Shown here: one piece after another, positions 1 to 8,799 of the stretch
Position numbering within the stretch: the stretch's first letter is position 1
Layout of the letters: each line of letters opens with the position of its first letter
DNA from: Acetobacterium wieringae
GTDB taxonomy: Bacteria; Bacillota; Clostridia; Eubacteriales; Eubacteriaceae
Assembly (NCBI RefSeq): GCF_001766835.1
Contig: NZ_LKEU01000013.1
Coordinates: 60,889 to 124,888 of the forward strand
Reading direction: 5' to 3'
DNA: 64,000 nucleotides
The notes under the pieces: model-generated
Database searches by the model: none
Told to the model about the DNA's origin: nothing
The model's input: the letters and a program-made list of their open reading frames with translations, nothing else
Made by a program: the position numbers and the translations under genes

Positions 1-1139
1 CACTGACGTTTAGCTTTCCCGGCTTCCTGTTTGATCCATTTTGTTTTGGGACAGGTGAATTTAAACCGAACCAGGCCGTTCTTTCGTTTGGCCCGCCCTT
101 CAGATTTCATGGGAAGTGACGGATCGTTTGGACAACAGGGAATGCCATCTGCATTAACCGGACAATCCGGATAGGAAAGTTTACCACGCTGATTCAATGG
201 AATGAAAGCTTTTTCAAATTTCAGTTCCCCAAGGAGAGACTGATAAATCGCAGAACTGTCAAAAGCAGCATCACCAATGAAAAGTTTGGGGACAATCAGC
301 GGGTGCTTTTTAAAGAAGTCTGAAAGAACCGGAATCAGGGCTTTGGTATCATGAAGCGATTTGTCCTCATCGGGAGAATCTGATTTTTTCTCGACAGAAA
401 TCTCCGGATGATCAGCCAGAAAATTCGCATCATAGAAAGTGATATCCCGGACAATGCCAAGGCCATTGGTAATGATGCCGAATTTGTAGACGTAACAGAA
501 ATGACCATTAATGTAGAGCTGTTTGATTTCCGGATTGGATTTCGCGTGCGTGGGCATTGAGCCGTAAGCCGCCTTATAGGGATCATAGGCGTCATCAAGC
601 TGGTGGGATTTTTTGAATGCTTTGAGCTGCTTAATAATTTTATTGGCAAATTTGGGATTGTTTTCAGTGACGTAGGCTTCAATTCCGGAGGTATCAAAAA
701 TGGTCATCATTGCTTTATCGGCATCAATTTTCTGGCAGAGCGGCTCAGTCACATCAACAAGACGATGAAAGAGCGATTGTAAGTCCAACAGGTATGTTTT
801 TTTGAAACGGGTCAGTTGTGACGCATGGGGTACCCGGTTAAAACCGCAAAAATCGCGGAGTTCTCTGGAAAACTTGAGAAACGTAATCAGGAGTGTATCC
901 GTGGGGATGGAAAAAATCCGCTGCAGGATCAGCGCCCAGAGAATCGAACAAAGATCAAAATCCCGATGTCGGCCATGCGCGCGGTAATAATGCTGATAAA
1001 AAGAATGCGGAATCAACGCGTGAAGGTTCAGATTCTCTTCCAGTAGCGAAAGAAAGTGATGTTTGTCACTTTCAAAAAAATGAGTGCAATCAGAATAAAT
1101 TTCAGCCAAAGAAAGCTGTTTTTGTGATAAAATAGTCAT
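1..1139 (-). CDS. IS transposase, DDE type (DUF772/IS5-IS1182-like), C-terminus outside the window
   Basis: An open frame of about 379 codons runs without a stop from the ATG at 1139 to the window edge. The N-terminal part has the DUF772-like stretch found in IS5/IS1182-type transposases (RELRDFCGFNRVPHASQLTR, near residues 100-120). DTSGIEAYV would carry the first catalytic Asp and GDAAFDSSAIYQ the second; the catalytic Glu would lie beyond the edge. The start has an AAGGAG site 6 bases upstream, which can pair with a complementary leader segment. The exact IS family is uncertain because the C-terminus and the far end are missing. Confidence 0.85.
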   Translation of the reverse strand, partial: MTILSQKQLSLAEIYSDCTHFFESDKHHFLSLLEENLNLHALIPHSFYQHYYRAHGRHRDFDLCSILWALILQRIFSIPTDTLLITFLKFSRELRDFCGFNRVPHASQLTRFKKTYLLDLQSLFHRLVDVTEPLCQKIDADKAMMTIFDTSGIEAYVTENNPKFANKIIKQLKAFKKSHQLDDAYDPYKAAYGSMPTHAKSNPEIKQLYINGHFCYVYKFGIITNGLGIVRDITFYDANFLADHPEISVEKKSDSPDEDKSLHDTKALIPVLSDFFKKHPLIVPKLFIGDAAFDSSAIYQSLLGELKFEKAFIPLNQRGKLSYPDCPVNADGIPCCPNDPSLPMKSEGRAKRKNGLVRFKFTCPKTKWIKQEAGKAKRQ

Positions 1140-1270
1140 GATATAACTCCTTTCAGGTTGATAGATTTGTTTTTTAGCAACTCAATTTTATCACAATCTG
1201 GTGAGGAGTTATATTTTTTTATGTCAGAAATATCCCGTTATTATGCGGGCTGTGGCGTTTTGCAAACGCC
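1..1270 (-). mobile_element. Insertion sequence with DDE transposase, right-hand part, cut by the window edge
   Basis: The element reads leftward out of the window. Its outer end is taken as the GGCGTTT/AAACGCC hairpin at 1254-1270, because this and the next roughly 120 bases recur in opposite orientation at 63877-64000. A second small hairpin (CCCG...CGGG) follows just inside. The leader contains ATATAACTCCT, which is complementary to AGGAGTTATAT around the transposase ribosome binding site. The left end lies outside the window, so terminal repeats and a target duplication cannot be checked. Confidence 0.85.
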
Positions 1271-1301
1271 TATAATCAGCCAATACAAGGAGGTCTAACT
1301 T

Positions 1302-2177
1302 ATGAAATTCAGAGAATTTACGGTAAATAATCACTCTACGAGAGAATTTATGGATGACCGCGTGAACCAAGGGGATATCGGTGCAATTAAAGCCTATTTA
1401 GATGAGCTCAACAGTACGAACGGAAAAGAAAAGGGCTTTTCCTTGATCCTGTTGGAAAATGGTGCTGAGGTTTTTGAGGATCTGGAAGGTTTTGGTGGTT
1501 ATGGTGGAGTAATGATCAAGGGCCCTCATTATATCGCCCTGCGGCTGGATCGGCTCGATCATGAGATTGAAGTTTACGGAGCATTTTACCTGCAATCCGT
1601 GGTTAAAAAGCTCTATGATCTGGATCTGGGTAGTTGCTGGATCACCGTCGATGGCATCATTCCGTCTCAGACAGAACGATTACTGGCTGGTCAACCGGGG
1701 ATCATCCAGCATTTACTGGCGTTCGGCAAACCGGCAAAAAAAGACAGCAAAGGCGATCGTCATAAAACAATTGTAAATTGTGATGCCAAGTATCAGCAGG
1801 ATCCCTATGGACTGGCGATTATTTCCACATCTGACGAAAGTCGGTTGTCAGTGGTTGAGACCATTTTTCTTAAGACCTGGGGAAATGTGGCTCCCTATGA
1901 AGAAATGGAAAAACGGGGAGTGCTGGATTTGCTCTATTATGTCAGAAATTCGCCCTCCTATCAGAATGCGCAACCCTGCCGTTTGATTCTTAAAGATGGT
2001 TATGGAGAACTGTGTGTGATTAATCCGGAGCAGGAAGAAAATTATACCGATGCCGGGATAATGCTGTTTATCCTGGAGGGACTGGCTAAAGAAATGAGTT
2101 TCCCATCCAACTGGCATTTTATCCAGGATGATTCTGAGAATGCTGAGTATCGACGGGTTGCCCATTTTGATCTGTAA
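1302..2177 (+). CDS. Nitroreductase-family protein (TM1586-like)
   Basis: The 291-aa soluble protein has an AAGGAGG site 7-8 bases before the ATG. It resembles the putative TM nitroreductase family, in which two nitroreductase-like halves are fused in one chain. The second half contains the typical R-N-S-P-S-Y-Q-N-A-Q-P pattern near residues 210-222, where FMN phosphate-binding residues sit in nitroreductases. Expected role is FMN-dependent NAD(P)H oxidation of an unknown substrate. It is a single gene between the IS end and a strong hairpin terminator, with no functional partner nearby. The family call rests on motif recognition only. Confidence 0.7.
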   Translation: MKFREFTVNNHSTREFMDDRVNQGDIGAIKAYLDELNSTNGKEKGFSLILLENGAEVFEDLEGFGGYGGVMIKGPHYIALRLDRLDHEIEVYGAFYLQSVVKKLYDLDLGSCWITVDGIIPSQTERLLAGQPGIIQHLLAFGKPAKKDSKGDRHKTIVNCDAKYQQDPYGLAIISTSDESRLSVVETIFLKTWGNVAPYEEMEKRGVLDLLYYVRNSPSYQNAQPCRLILKDGYGELCVINPEQEENYTDAGIMLFILEGLAKEMSFPSNWHFIQDDSENAEYRRVAHFDL

Positions 2178-2207
2178 AGGGTGCAATTAAGTACGATTGC
2201 TAAAATA

Positions 2208-2250
2208 AAAGGAGCTTACGCCATCGGTCACGATGGCAAAAGCTCCTTTT
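2208..2250. terminator. Bidirectional terminator between convergent genes
   Basis: AAAGGAGCTT pairs with AAGCTCCTTT, with an inner CATCG/CGATG helix. It is flanked by A and T runs, so it can end transcription from both the nitroreductase-like gene and the opposing small gene. Confidence 0.8.
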
Positions 2251-2256
2251 GTGTTG

Positions 2257-2508
2257 TTACAGGGTTTGCAGATGGGCGTTGGAACGATTGAGATAAAGCA
2301 AAGCCAACTCCAGTTTCATTTCGATGCTTTTTTTAAGATAATCCCATTCATCAGATCGTTGCTTTTTAGCTAAAGCAATTTCCTTTTTTGAAGGCATGCT
2401 GGTGTGACAGGGCGTGATCGTTTGATTATTGCCTGTTTTTAGAATCAGTGAAATATCGTTAGTCTCTGGATGGTTTTCATAATAGGTTGCAAATCGTGAC
2501 TGTACCAT
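2257..2508 (-). CDS. Small hypothetical protein, 83 aa
   Basis: I do not recognise this protein. A good AGGAAA ribosome binding site precedes the ATG, and the frame ends at a bidirectional terminator, so it is probably a real gene. There is no signal peptide or membrane segment. The C-terminal half is rich in Lys and Glu and looks alpha-helical (about residues 40-80). It converges on the nitroreductase-like gene. Confidence 0.55.
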   Translation of the reverse strand: MVQSRFATYYENHPETNDISLILKTGNNQTITPCHTSMPSKKEIALAKKQRSDEWDYLKKSIEMKLELALLYLNRSNAHLQTL

Positions 2509-2683
2509 TGTTATTTCCTTTCGTTAAACAAGATTCATATAACTGTAAAAGTAGTGCAAATTTTTGTTGCTAATTTGGTGTGTAACAGATCGACTGCTGA
2601 TCTGTTTTTAGTATAAACGAAATTTGTTAAGGACTTTTGAACAAAATGTTAAGGTTTAATGAAGATTGTTAAATATAACAGAA

Positions 2684-2712
2684 TAACAATTGGTTGATAC
2701 GGCAGTTTATCA
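2684..2712 (+). repeat. Remnant of the outer arm of repeat family A
   Basis: The stretch AACAATTGG followed by TTGATACGGCAGTTTATC resembles the outer end of the 13653-13752 copy (AACAATTGGTCGGTACGGTAGTTTATC) with a few changes. The rest of the element is absent. It lies in the 318-base gap before recQ, where I see no other feature apart from a possible GC-rich hairpin at about 2712-2740. Confidence 0.4.
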
Positions 2713-2826
2713 GCGCCGCTTTCCTTGTCAGGGGCGGTCTTTTATCTTATAATAAAGCAGATGACAAGAGTCAGGGTTCTCAGGAGAACCGTCTATTCGG
2801 AGACAAGGATTCACAGGAGGTATCGA

Positions 2827-5013
2827 TTGACGCTTAAAAAAAACCTGAGCCAGTATTTTGGCTACGATACATTTAAAGAGGGGCAGGAAAAAATCATAAC
2901 GGCAGTGGTTAGTGGCCAGGATGTGCTGGGGATTATGCCCACCGGCGGGGGAAAATCGTTGTGTTATCAGCTTCCGGCCATCGAGTTGCCCGGCATCACC
3001 CTGGTGATCTCACCGCTGATTTCACTGATGAAGGATCAGGTCGATGCCCTGGGGGAAATGGGCATCCCGGCCACCTTTTTAAACAGCAGTCTCGATGAGG
3101 CCAGTTATCAAAAACGGTTGACGGAGATCCGGGCAAATCGCTACAAGCTCCTCTATATTGCTCCGGAACGGCTTTGTGTTCCAGCCTTTGTAGAGTTGAT
3201 GAGAGCGCTTTCGGTATCTCTGGTGGCGGTGGATGAAGCCCATTGTATCAGTCAATGGGGTCATGATTTCCGGCCCCATTACCGGGAGATCCCCGGTTTT
3301 ATCGGGAGTCTTACACCCCGGCCGGTGGTGGCTGCCTATACCGCCACCGCCACGATCCCGGTTATAAAGGAAATCAAAGCGCTGCTGGCACTACGTGATC
3401 CGGTGGAATCAATTATCGGCTTTGATCGGCCCAACCTGCTTTATCAGGTGGTTAAGACCGGGGATAAGCTTGGTTATATTACCGACACCATCACCCGGAT
3501 CTTTCCCGGTCAGGCGGGGATTATCTATTGTGCCACCCGCAAAACCGTTGAAAGCGTCACGGCCAGGCTGATTGGTCTGGGGTTTTCTGCTGGCGCTTAT
3601 CACGGTGGCATGAGTCCCGAGGAACGGGAGCGTAATCAGCAGGATTTCATCAATGACCAGCTGCCGATCATGGTAGCCACCAATGCTTTTGGGATGGGGA
3701 TCAACAAACCGGATGTGCGCTTTATCATCCATTACAATATGCCCCAGAATATGGAGGCCTATTATCAGGAGGCCGGTCGCGGGGGCCGGGATGGCGAGCC
3801 CAGTCACTGCACCATTCTTTATTCGCCAGCGGATATTGTTAAGCAGAAGCAGCTGATTGGGCTTAATCAGACTTCCCCGGAGCGGCAAACGTTGCTGTTT
3901 GAGAATCTCCAGTATCTGGTCGATTATTGTCACACCAATGACTGCCTCAGAAAAAGCATCCTCCACTATTTTGGGGAAGCGGCCGATTATGAGCGCTGCG
4001 GCAATTGCGGCAACTGTCTGGATCAGTCGGAAATGGTGGACATCACCCGGGATGCCCAGAAGATCCTGTCCTGTGTTTATCGGATGAAAAATCGTTTTGG
4101 TCTGAATATGGTGATTGCGGTGCTGCGGGGCTCCAAAAACAAAAAGGTATTGGAGCTGGGCTTTGATCAGCTGTCCACCTATGGCCTGATGGGCGAACAG
4201 AGCGCCGAAAGCCTCCGGGAAATGATTATGACCCTGGTGGCCAAGGGCTATCTTGTCGTCACTGCCGACGAGTACCCAGTACTGAAATTGACCCCAGCGG
4301 CGGGGCGGGTCCTGAAAGGCCACGAGACCGTCTTTCATAAAAAACACCTGCTTAATCTTACGGCCAGAAAAACCCGCAGCGCAGGCAAGGCCATCGCCCC
4401 GGTGGATTGTGATGCCGCTCTGTTTGAACAGTTGCGAACGCTGCGCCGGGAGATCGCAAAGGACAAAGCCCTGCCACCCTATGTGATCTTTCCCGATGCG
4501 GCTTTAAAAGAGATGGCCGCCTATTTTCCCCGCACCGAAGCCGAATTTCTAAACATCACCGGCGTCGGTCAGGCCCGCTATGATCATTATGGTTCGGTCT
4601 TTATCGAAGCGATTAGCCGTTTTGCTGATAACAATCCGATTACCCTCCGGCCCCGGCCGGAGCCAGTCGCGCCGGAACTCCGGGTGGCACGGCCGCAAGC
4701 GGGAGAAAAGGAGCCGAAGACCCCCTCCTGGGAAGTCAGCTACGATTTATTCACCGGGGGGATAACGATTGCGGAGATCGCCAGACAGCGGGAGCTGACG
4801 GAAAACACCGTCCTGGGTCACCTGATCCGCTGCGATCAGGAAGGTCGGACCATTGACTGGTCGGATTTTGTCGATCCCGAGAAAGAGCTGGAAATCATCA
4901 ACGCCATCGGCACTGTTGGCCTGGAAGCCTTGCGACCGATCAAAGAAGCCCTGCCGGAGCACTATTCCTATGCCGAGATTAAAATTGTGATCCATAAAAA
5001 TGGCCTACAGTAG
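2827..5013 (+). CDS. recQ: ATP-dependent DNA helicase RecQ
   Basis: The 728-aa protein is a 3'-5' DNA helicase of recombination and replication-fork repair. I chose the TTG start at 2827 because a perfect AGGAGG lies 6 bases upstream, and homologues begin near this point; the frame stays open upstream to 2725. Helicase motif I (MPTGGGKS) is at residues 37-44, motif II (DEAHCISQWGHDFRP) near 138, and motif VI (QEAGRGGRDG) near 320. Zn-binding cysteines of the RQC region are in the CLRKSIL...CGNCGNC segment. A C-terminal HRDC-like domain follows, then an extra helical tail with a helix-turn-helix look. The TraX-like gene starts 12 bases downstream. Confidence 0.95.
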   Translation: MTLKKNLSQYFGYDTFKEGQEKIITAVVSGQDVLGIMPTGGGKSLCYQLPAIELPGITLVISPLISLMKDQVDALGEMGIPATFLNSSLDEASYQKRLTEIRANRYKLLYIAPERLCVPAFVELMRALSVSLVAVDEAHCISQWGHDFRPHYREIPGFIGSLTPRPVVAAYTATATIPVIKEIKALLALRDPVESIIGFDRPNLLYQVVKTGDKLGYITDTITRIFPGQAGIIYCATRKTVESVTARLIGLGFSAGAYHGGMSPEERERNQQDFINDQLPIMVATNAFGMGINKPDVRFIIHYNMPQNMEAYYQEAGRGGRDGEPSHCTILYSPADIVKQKQLIGLNQTSPERQTLLFENLQYLVDYCHTNDCLRKSILHYFGEAADYERCGNCGNCLDQSEMVDITRDAQKILSCVYRMKNRFGLNMVIAVLRGSKNKKVLELGFDQLSTYGLMGEQSAESLREMIMTLVAKGYLVVTADEYPVLKLTPAAGRVLKGHETVFHKKHLLNLTARKTRSAGKAIAPVDCDAALFEQLRTLRREIAKDKALPPYVIFPDAALKEMAAYFPRTEAEFLNITGVGQARYDHYGSVFIEAISRFADNNPITLRPRPEPVAPELRVARPQAGEKEPKTPSWEVSYDLFTGGITIAEIARQRELTENTVLGHLIRCDQEGRTIDWSDFVDPEKELEIINAIGTVGLEALRPIKEALPEHYSYAEIKIVIHKNGLQ

Positions 5014-5025
5014 ATTGGAGAAACG

Positions 5026-5799
5026 ATGACCTCGACAAGCTTAAAACTGATTGCCCTGATTTTGATGCTGCTGGACCACATCGGGCAGTTTATTCCCGGT
5101 GCTCCGCTGTGGCTCCACTGGGTGGGGCGGGTTTCAGCCCCGGTCTTTATGTTTTGTATGGCCTGGGGATTTTATTACACCCATGACCGCCAGAAATACC
5201 TGCTCAGGATGTATTTATTTGGAGTGGGCATGGCAATGATCGCCCTTATTTGTAATAATATCGTGGCTGATCCTTACGCCATGATGACCAACAATATTTT
5301 TGTAACCCTGCTGCTGGTGGCGGTGCTTGTCTGGCTGATTGAGCTGCGCAAAACCGACAAGCCCAAAGGCAACCGCTACCTGGCTCTGTTCGCCGGCTAT
5401 CAGGTGTTGACCACGATTCTTTGTATTCTGATTGCTCAGATCGTGCCGCTGATGGGGATGATGAGCTTTGTCGGCGCCATCACCGGCAATCTGATTTTTA
5501 ATGAGGGTAGTTTTATCTTTGTCTTTCTGGGAGTGCTGATCTATTTTAACCGCACCGACAAGAAGCGGCTGATTTTGTCCTATGGGCTGTTCTGTCTGGC
5601 TTTCCTGGGCCTGGGATGGTCGCTTGACCCCCGCCCAACGGCGCTGCTTTACAATAATTATCAGTGGATGATGATCGCTTCATTGCCGTTGATGTTGTCC
5701 TATAATGGTGAAAAAGGGCGGGGACTGAAATACCTGTTCTATGTCTTTTATCCGCTCCATATCGTGGTACTATATTTTATTGGAAATCTGTATTTCTAG
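5026..5799 (+). CDS. TraX-family membrane protein
   Basis: The 257-aa protein has about eight hydrophobic segments and matches the TraX family. The N-terminal pattern (LKLIALILMLLDHIGQF) and the TRP-like W-VGR-SAPVF stretch near residues 35-45 are typical. TraX of F plasmid acetylates pilin; chromosomal relatives in Firmicutes are putative acyltransferases of unknown substrate. It follows recQ by 12 bases with a GGAG site, so the two are probably cotranscribed, though no functional link is evident. Confidence 0.85.
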   Translation: MTSTSLKLIALILMLLDHIGQFIPGAPLWLHWVGRVSAPVFMFCMAWGFYYTHDRQKYLLRMYLFGVGMAMIALICNNIVADPYAMMTNNIFVTLLLVAVLVWLIELRKTDKPKGNRYLALFAGYQVLTTILCILIAQIVPLMGMMSFVGAITGNLIFNEGSFIFVFLGVLIYFNRTDKKRLILSYGLFCLAFLGLGWSLDPRPTALLYNNYQWMMIASLPLMLSYNGEKGRGLKYLFYVFYPLHIVVLYFIGNLYF

Positions 5800-5841
5800 A
5801 TTGGCTAGTGCTATAACTGACAAAAAGCAACATTAAAAGTG

Positions 5842-5871
5842 TTATTGTTTTTCTGATAATTCTGTTATACT
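5842..5871 (+). promoter_or_regulatory. Possible promoter of the N-acetyltransferase gene
   Basis: TATACT at 5866-5871 is a good -10 hexamer. The best -35 is TTATTG at 5842 with an 18-base spacer. It lies 42 bases before the start codon. Confidence 0.4.
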
Positions 5872-5912
5872 AGCCTTATCTTTTAAACAAAACGAATTAA
5901 AGAGGAGAACCA

Positions 5913-6683
5913 ATGCCAGAAAAATTATTTAAACTTGAGGACTATTTTAAACGAATTCGCTATAGCGGTGGCACCCAGGTGTCGGCGGCAACCCTGAAAC
6001 AGTTGCATCTTGGACATGTGAAGGCGATTCCCTTTGAAAACTTGGACGTTTATGCCAGAAAACCCATTTCCCTGGAGCTTGACGATCTCTTTAGAAAAAT
6101 TGTCATCAACCATCGTGGTGGATACTGCTTTGAGATGAACGGCTTGTTTGCGGGGGTGCTGACCGAAATGGGATTTTTGGTCAGCAGCCATCTGGCCAGG
6201 GTCTATCAGGGCAGTTTTGACCATTCGGGAAAAACCCACCGGGTGCTGCTGGTAAAAGCCGATGGCCAGGCATGGCTCTGTGATGTGGGCTTTGGTGGTA
6301 ATGGCCTGGTGGCCCCACTGTTGTTTGAAGAAGGTTTGGAGCAGGAGCATCTGGGCCGCTGTCATCGGGTGATGGCCGATCCGGATTACGGTTACCGGGT
6401 GGAGTTTAAAACTGCAGCCGGTTTTGAGCCAATCTACGCCTTTACCCGGGAAGCCTGCTGTCCGGCCGATTATCTGATTGCCAACCATTATACCGCCACC
6501 TATCCGGAATCCTTTTTCCGGCAGGCAATGATGTGCGCTCTGGTCACCGAAACCGGCAAGATCACCTATTTTGATGGCCACTTAAAGATCATTGACGGTG
6601 AAACCCTGACCGAAACCACCATCACCGGCGACGGCGCCATCAAAGATACCTTAAAAAGCTATTTCGGGCTGGAACTGGCATAA
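5913..6683 (+). CDS. nat: Arylamine N-acetyltransferase
   Basis: The 256-aa protein has the complete NAT catalytic triad: Cys72 in RGGYCFEMN, His109 in KTHRVLLV and Asp124 in CDVGFGG. Length is close to the usual 260-280. The family transfers acetyl from acetyl-CoA to aromatic amines and hydrazines by a ping-pong mechanism through an acetyl-cysteine. The start has an AAAGAGGAG site 5 bases upstream. It sits alone between a possible promoter and a bidirectional terminator. The physiological substrate is unknown. Confidence 0.93.
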   Translation: MPEKLFKLEDYFKRIRYSGGTQVSAATLKQLHLGHVKAIPFENLDVYARKPISLELDDLFRKIVINHRGGYCFEMNGLFAGVLTEMGFLVSSHLARVYQGSFDHSGKTHRVLLVKADGQAWLCDVGFGGNGLVAPLLFEEGLEQEHLGRCHRVMADPDYGYRVEFKTAAGFEPIYAFTREACCPADYLIANHYTATYPESFFRQAMMCALVTETGKITYFDGHLKIIDGETLTETTITGDGAIKDTLKSYFGLELA

Positions 6684-6694
6684 AAACTGGTACA

Positions 6695-6731
6695 AAAAAG
6701 CAACAAACCGATTTAAGGCTTGTTGCTTTTT
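6695..6731. terminator. Bidirectional terminator between nat and the ribokinase gene
   Basis: AAAAAGCAACAA and TTGTTGCTTTTT form a 12-base-pair stem with A and T runs on either side. Confidence 0.85.
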
Positions 6732-6744
6732 GGTATTTTAAGAC

Positions 6745-7665
6745 TTATTTCTGGGTGGCCAGGAAGGCATCAATTTCGGCGGCAGTGGGCAGGGATGGCT
6801 GGGCGCCGAGCTGGGTACAGGTCAGGGCCCCAGAAGCGCTGGCATATTTGGCTGCTTCAACCAGATCGCCCATTTCTACAAAGGCTTTCGCCAGGGTACC
6901 CGTGAAAGCATCCCCTGCGGCGGTGGGATCGATGGCATCAACCTTATAGGGGGGAACCATCACATCCAAACCTTCTCCGTAAAGGTAGGAGCCCCGTTCG
7001 CCCAGTTTCAGGACCACGAATTTGCAGCCATTGCGGGCCATCAGTTTTTGGGCAGCTTCCCGGCAGGATGCGTGATCGGCGGGATAGATACCGACCAGAG
7101 CCTTGGTTTCGGTCTCGTTGGGGGACAGGATGGTGACCGGGGGCAGTTTTTCCAGCGGATAATCCTGGGCCGGACCGGCATCCAGCACAGTGATGATGCC
7201 CTTTTTATTGGCCAGTTCAATGGCTTTTGCATTGGTTTCCAGGGGGATTTCAAATTGCAGTAGAACCGCATCAAAATCGTTTTCAAAAACTTTTTCCAGT
7301 TCATCGGGAGGGGTCAGCATGTTAGCTCCGGGGAAGATGATCAACCGATTCTGGCCGTTGTCTTCCAGGGTAATGGCCACAAAACCGGTGTTGGCACCAG
7401 GCTTGGTGATCGTAAAGGTGGTGTCAACCCCTTCTTTTTTCCAGCAATCCAACAGGTATTCACCATTGGCATCATCGCCAATGGTGGCATAAGCAGAAAC
7501 CTGGGCGCCGGTGCGGGCGGCGGCCACTGCGGCATTGCTGCCTTTACCACCGGGAGCATTGCGGTAATCGTGTCCTAAAACACTTTCACTGGGTTCAGGT
7601 GCCCGTTCGCACCGAAGAATTAGATCCATCATTACACTGCCGACTAATAAAATTTTTGCTGCCAT
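6745..7665 (-). CDS. rbsK: Ribokinase (PfkB-family sugar kinase)
   Basis: The 306-aa protein carries both PfkB signatures: GGKGSNAAVAAARTGA near residues 39-54, and DPTAAGDAFTGTLAKAF near 245-262 with the catalytic Asp in AAGDAF. An Asn-Glu-Thr-Glu Mg/ATP motif (SPNETE) is near 182. These fit a ribokinase phosphorylating ribose to ribose 5-phosphate in the cytoplasm. An AGGAGG site precedes the ATG. No ribose transporter is adjacent, so it may serve nucleoside salvage. Another PfkB sugar specificity cannot be excluded from motifs alone. Confidence 0.85.
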   Translation of the reverse strand: MAAKILLVGSVMMDLILRCERAPEPSESVLGHDYRNAPGGKGSNAAVAAARTGAQVSAYATIGDDANGEYLLDCWKKEGVDTTFTITKPGANTGFVAITLEDNGQNRLIIFPGANMLTPPDELEKVFENDFDAVLLQFEIPLETNAKAIELANKKGIITVLDAGPAQDYPLEKLPPVTILSPNETETKALVGIYPADHASCREAAQKLMARNGCKFVVLKLGERGSYLYGEGLDVMVPPYKVDAIDPTAAGDAFTGTLAKAFVEMGDLVEAAKYASASGALTCTQLGAQPSLPTAAEIDAFLATQK

Positions 7666-7985
7666 AAAAATAGCCTCCTTTTAAATTGACCGGGTCATCT
7701 CAGAATAAATCAAGCAATCCACTCTTGGCGAATACCAGACCATCAGTTATACAGATTGATCCCACTGATCTGAAAATATTACATATACCCCGGCGGTTTG
7801 TTTACATATGCAAACATTATCACGAGATGAAGACGCTGTCAAACAAATTGAATGAAAAAAAATCTACATCAATCTGGAAATAATTGAGCATTCAAAAGTT
7901 GAAAGGATATTATTTTGTGTTGCAGTAGTGAGACGTCAAAACGGAAGTGATTATGGGAAGATGAAAGCCGAGGTGTTCTTTAGAA

Positions 7986-8014
7986 TTGACAAAGGGATCG
8001 CTTTTGTTTAGAAT
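7986..8014 (+). promoter_or_regulatory. Sigma-A type promoter upstream of the anchored two-repeat protein gene
   Basis: TTGACA and TAGAAT are separated by 17 bases. The rest of the 7666-8128 gap shows nothing I can name; a 65-codon open frame there lacks a ribosome binding site. Confidence 0.6.
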
Positions 8015-8128
8015 TAGTTCAGCGAAAAGTGGTATTGTAGAGATGGACGATATCACTTTTTTTAGCAACCGGCGGTGGGCTCTGCCCGTGTTGACACAAT
8101 CATTGAAATGTTAAACAGGAGAAGAATT

Positions 8129-8764
8129 ATGAAATTAAAAATTCCCAAGATGACGAACAAGAAAATTCCCAAACCACTACTGATCGGCGGTATTGCCCTG
8201 ATCGTTTTAGCTGTTGTTGCTGGTGTGGTGTTTGTGATTTTCGGCGGTGCCAAGAAAGAGGTCAGCACCGATCCCCTGAACCTTTATAATCAGGTGCTGG
8301 TGGGCATGACCAAAGAAGAAGCGGAAAAAATTCTGGCGGTTGAGGGTTCGGCCAAGGGAAAAGGTTTTAACTATATTGATGAAAACACCGGCTATGGTGT
8401 GACGGTAAGCTATGATACGGTGGCCAACACCGGTGAAGAAACAGCCGATTCGGAAGAAGCACCGGAGATCGCAGTTTTCAAACAGCTCTATGTACCTGAC
8501 GACACCTATCTGGACGGCCTGGTTAATGCTAATGTCACGGCAGATCAGGTTAATTCCCTTAAAGAGGGCATGGCTTATGAAGAGGTCAAGACCATTATGG
8601 GCGGCGTCGACGGAACCGAAATCAACTCAGCCTATAACAAAAAGGATCCCGCCAACGCCTACTCGGTGATGGCCTGGTTTAACCCCGATCACTCGGTGGC
8701 CTACCTGACCTTTCAGGGCTATAAGGGGTCGCTTAAGGTCTTTGAATTCCGGCCAGCCAAATAA
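8129..8764 (+). CDS. Membrane-anchored protein with two SmpA/BLIP-like repeats
   Basis: The 211-aa protein starts at the ATG at 8129, which has an AGGAG site; an in-frame ATG at 8075 lacks one. A positively charged N-terminus is followed by one membrane helix at about residues 17-38, so the rest is probably outside the cell. Two related segments begin with LVGMTKEEAEKIL and LKEGMAYEEVKTIM, the pattern of SmpA/OmlA or BLIP-like small domains. It shares features with the lipoprotein at 45779: a GYGV strand, a GM-EV helix and a WFNPD strand in the same order. Function is unknown. Confidence 0.6.
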   Translation: MKLKIPKMTNKKIPKPLLIGGIALIVLAVVAGVVFVIFGGAKKEVSTDPLNLYNQVLVGMTKEEAEKILAVEGSAKGKGFNYIDENTGYGVTVSYDTVANTGEETADSEEAPEIAVFKQLYVPDDTYLDGLVNANVTADQVNSLKEGMAYEEVKTIMGGVDGTEINSAYNKKDPANAYSVMAWFNPDHSVAYLTFQGYKGSLKVFEFRPAK

Positions 8765-8768
8765 AAAA

Positions 8769-8799
8769 GCGCAACCAGTAACGGTTGCGCTTCTTTTTT
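8769..8799. terminator. Terminator between convergent genes
   Basis: GCGCAACC pairs with GGTTGCGC across AGTAAC and is followed by TTCTTTTTT. An A run on the other side lets it act for the opposing DHH gene. Confidence 0.85.

Noticed and set aside
3409..4347. A 312-codon frame antisense to recQ
   Set aside because: It is a mirror of a well-supported helicase gene with no ribosome binding site and no sensible protein pattern.
5925..6581. A 218-codon frame antisense to the N-acetyltransferase gene
   Set aside because: The sense strand encodes a complete NAT with its catalytic triad.
7686..7883. A 65-codon frame upstream of the two-repeat protein gene
   Set aside because: No ribosome binding site and no protein-like composition.
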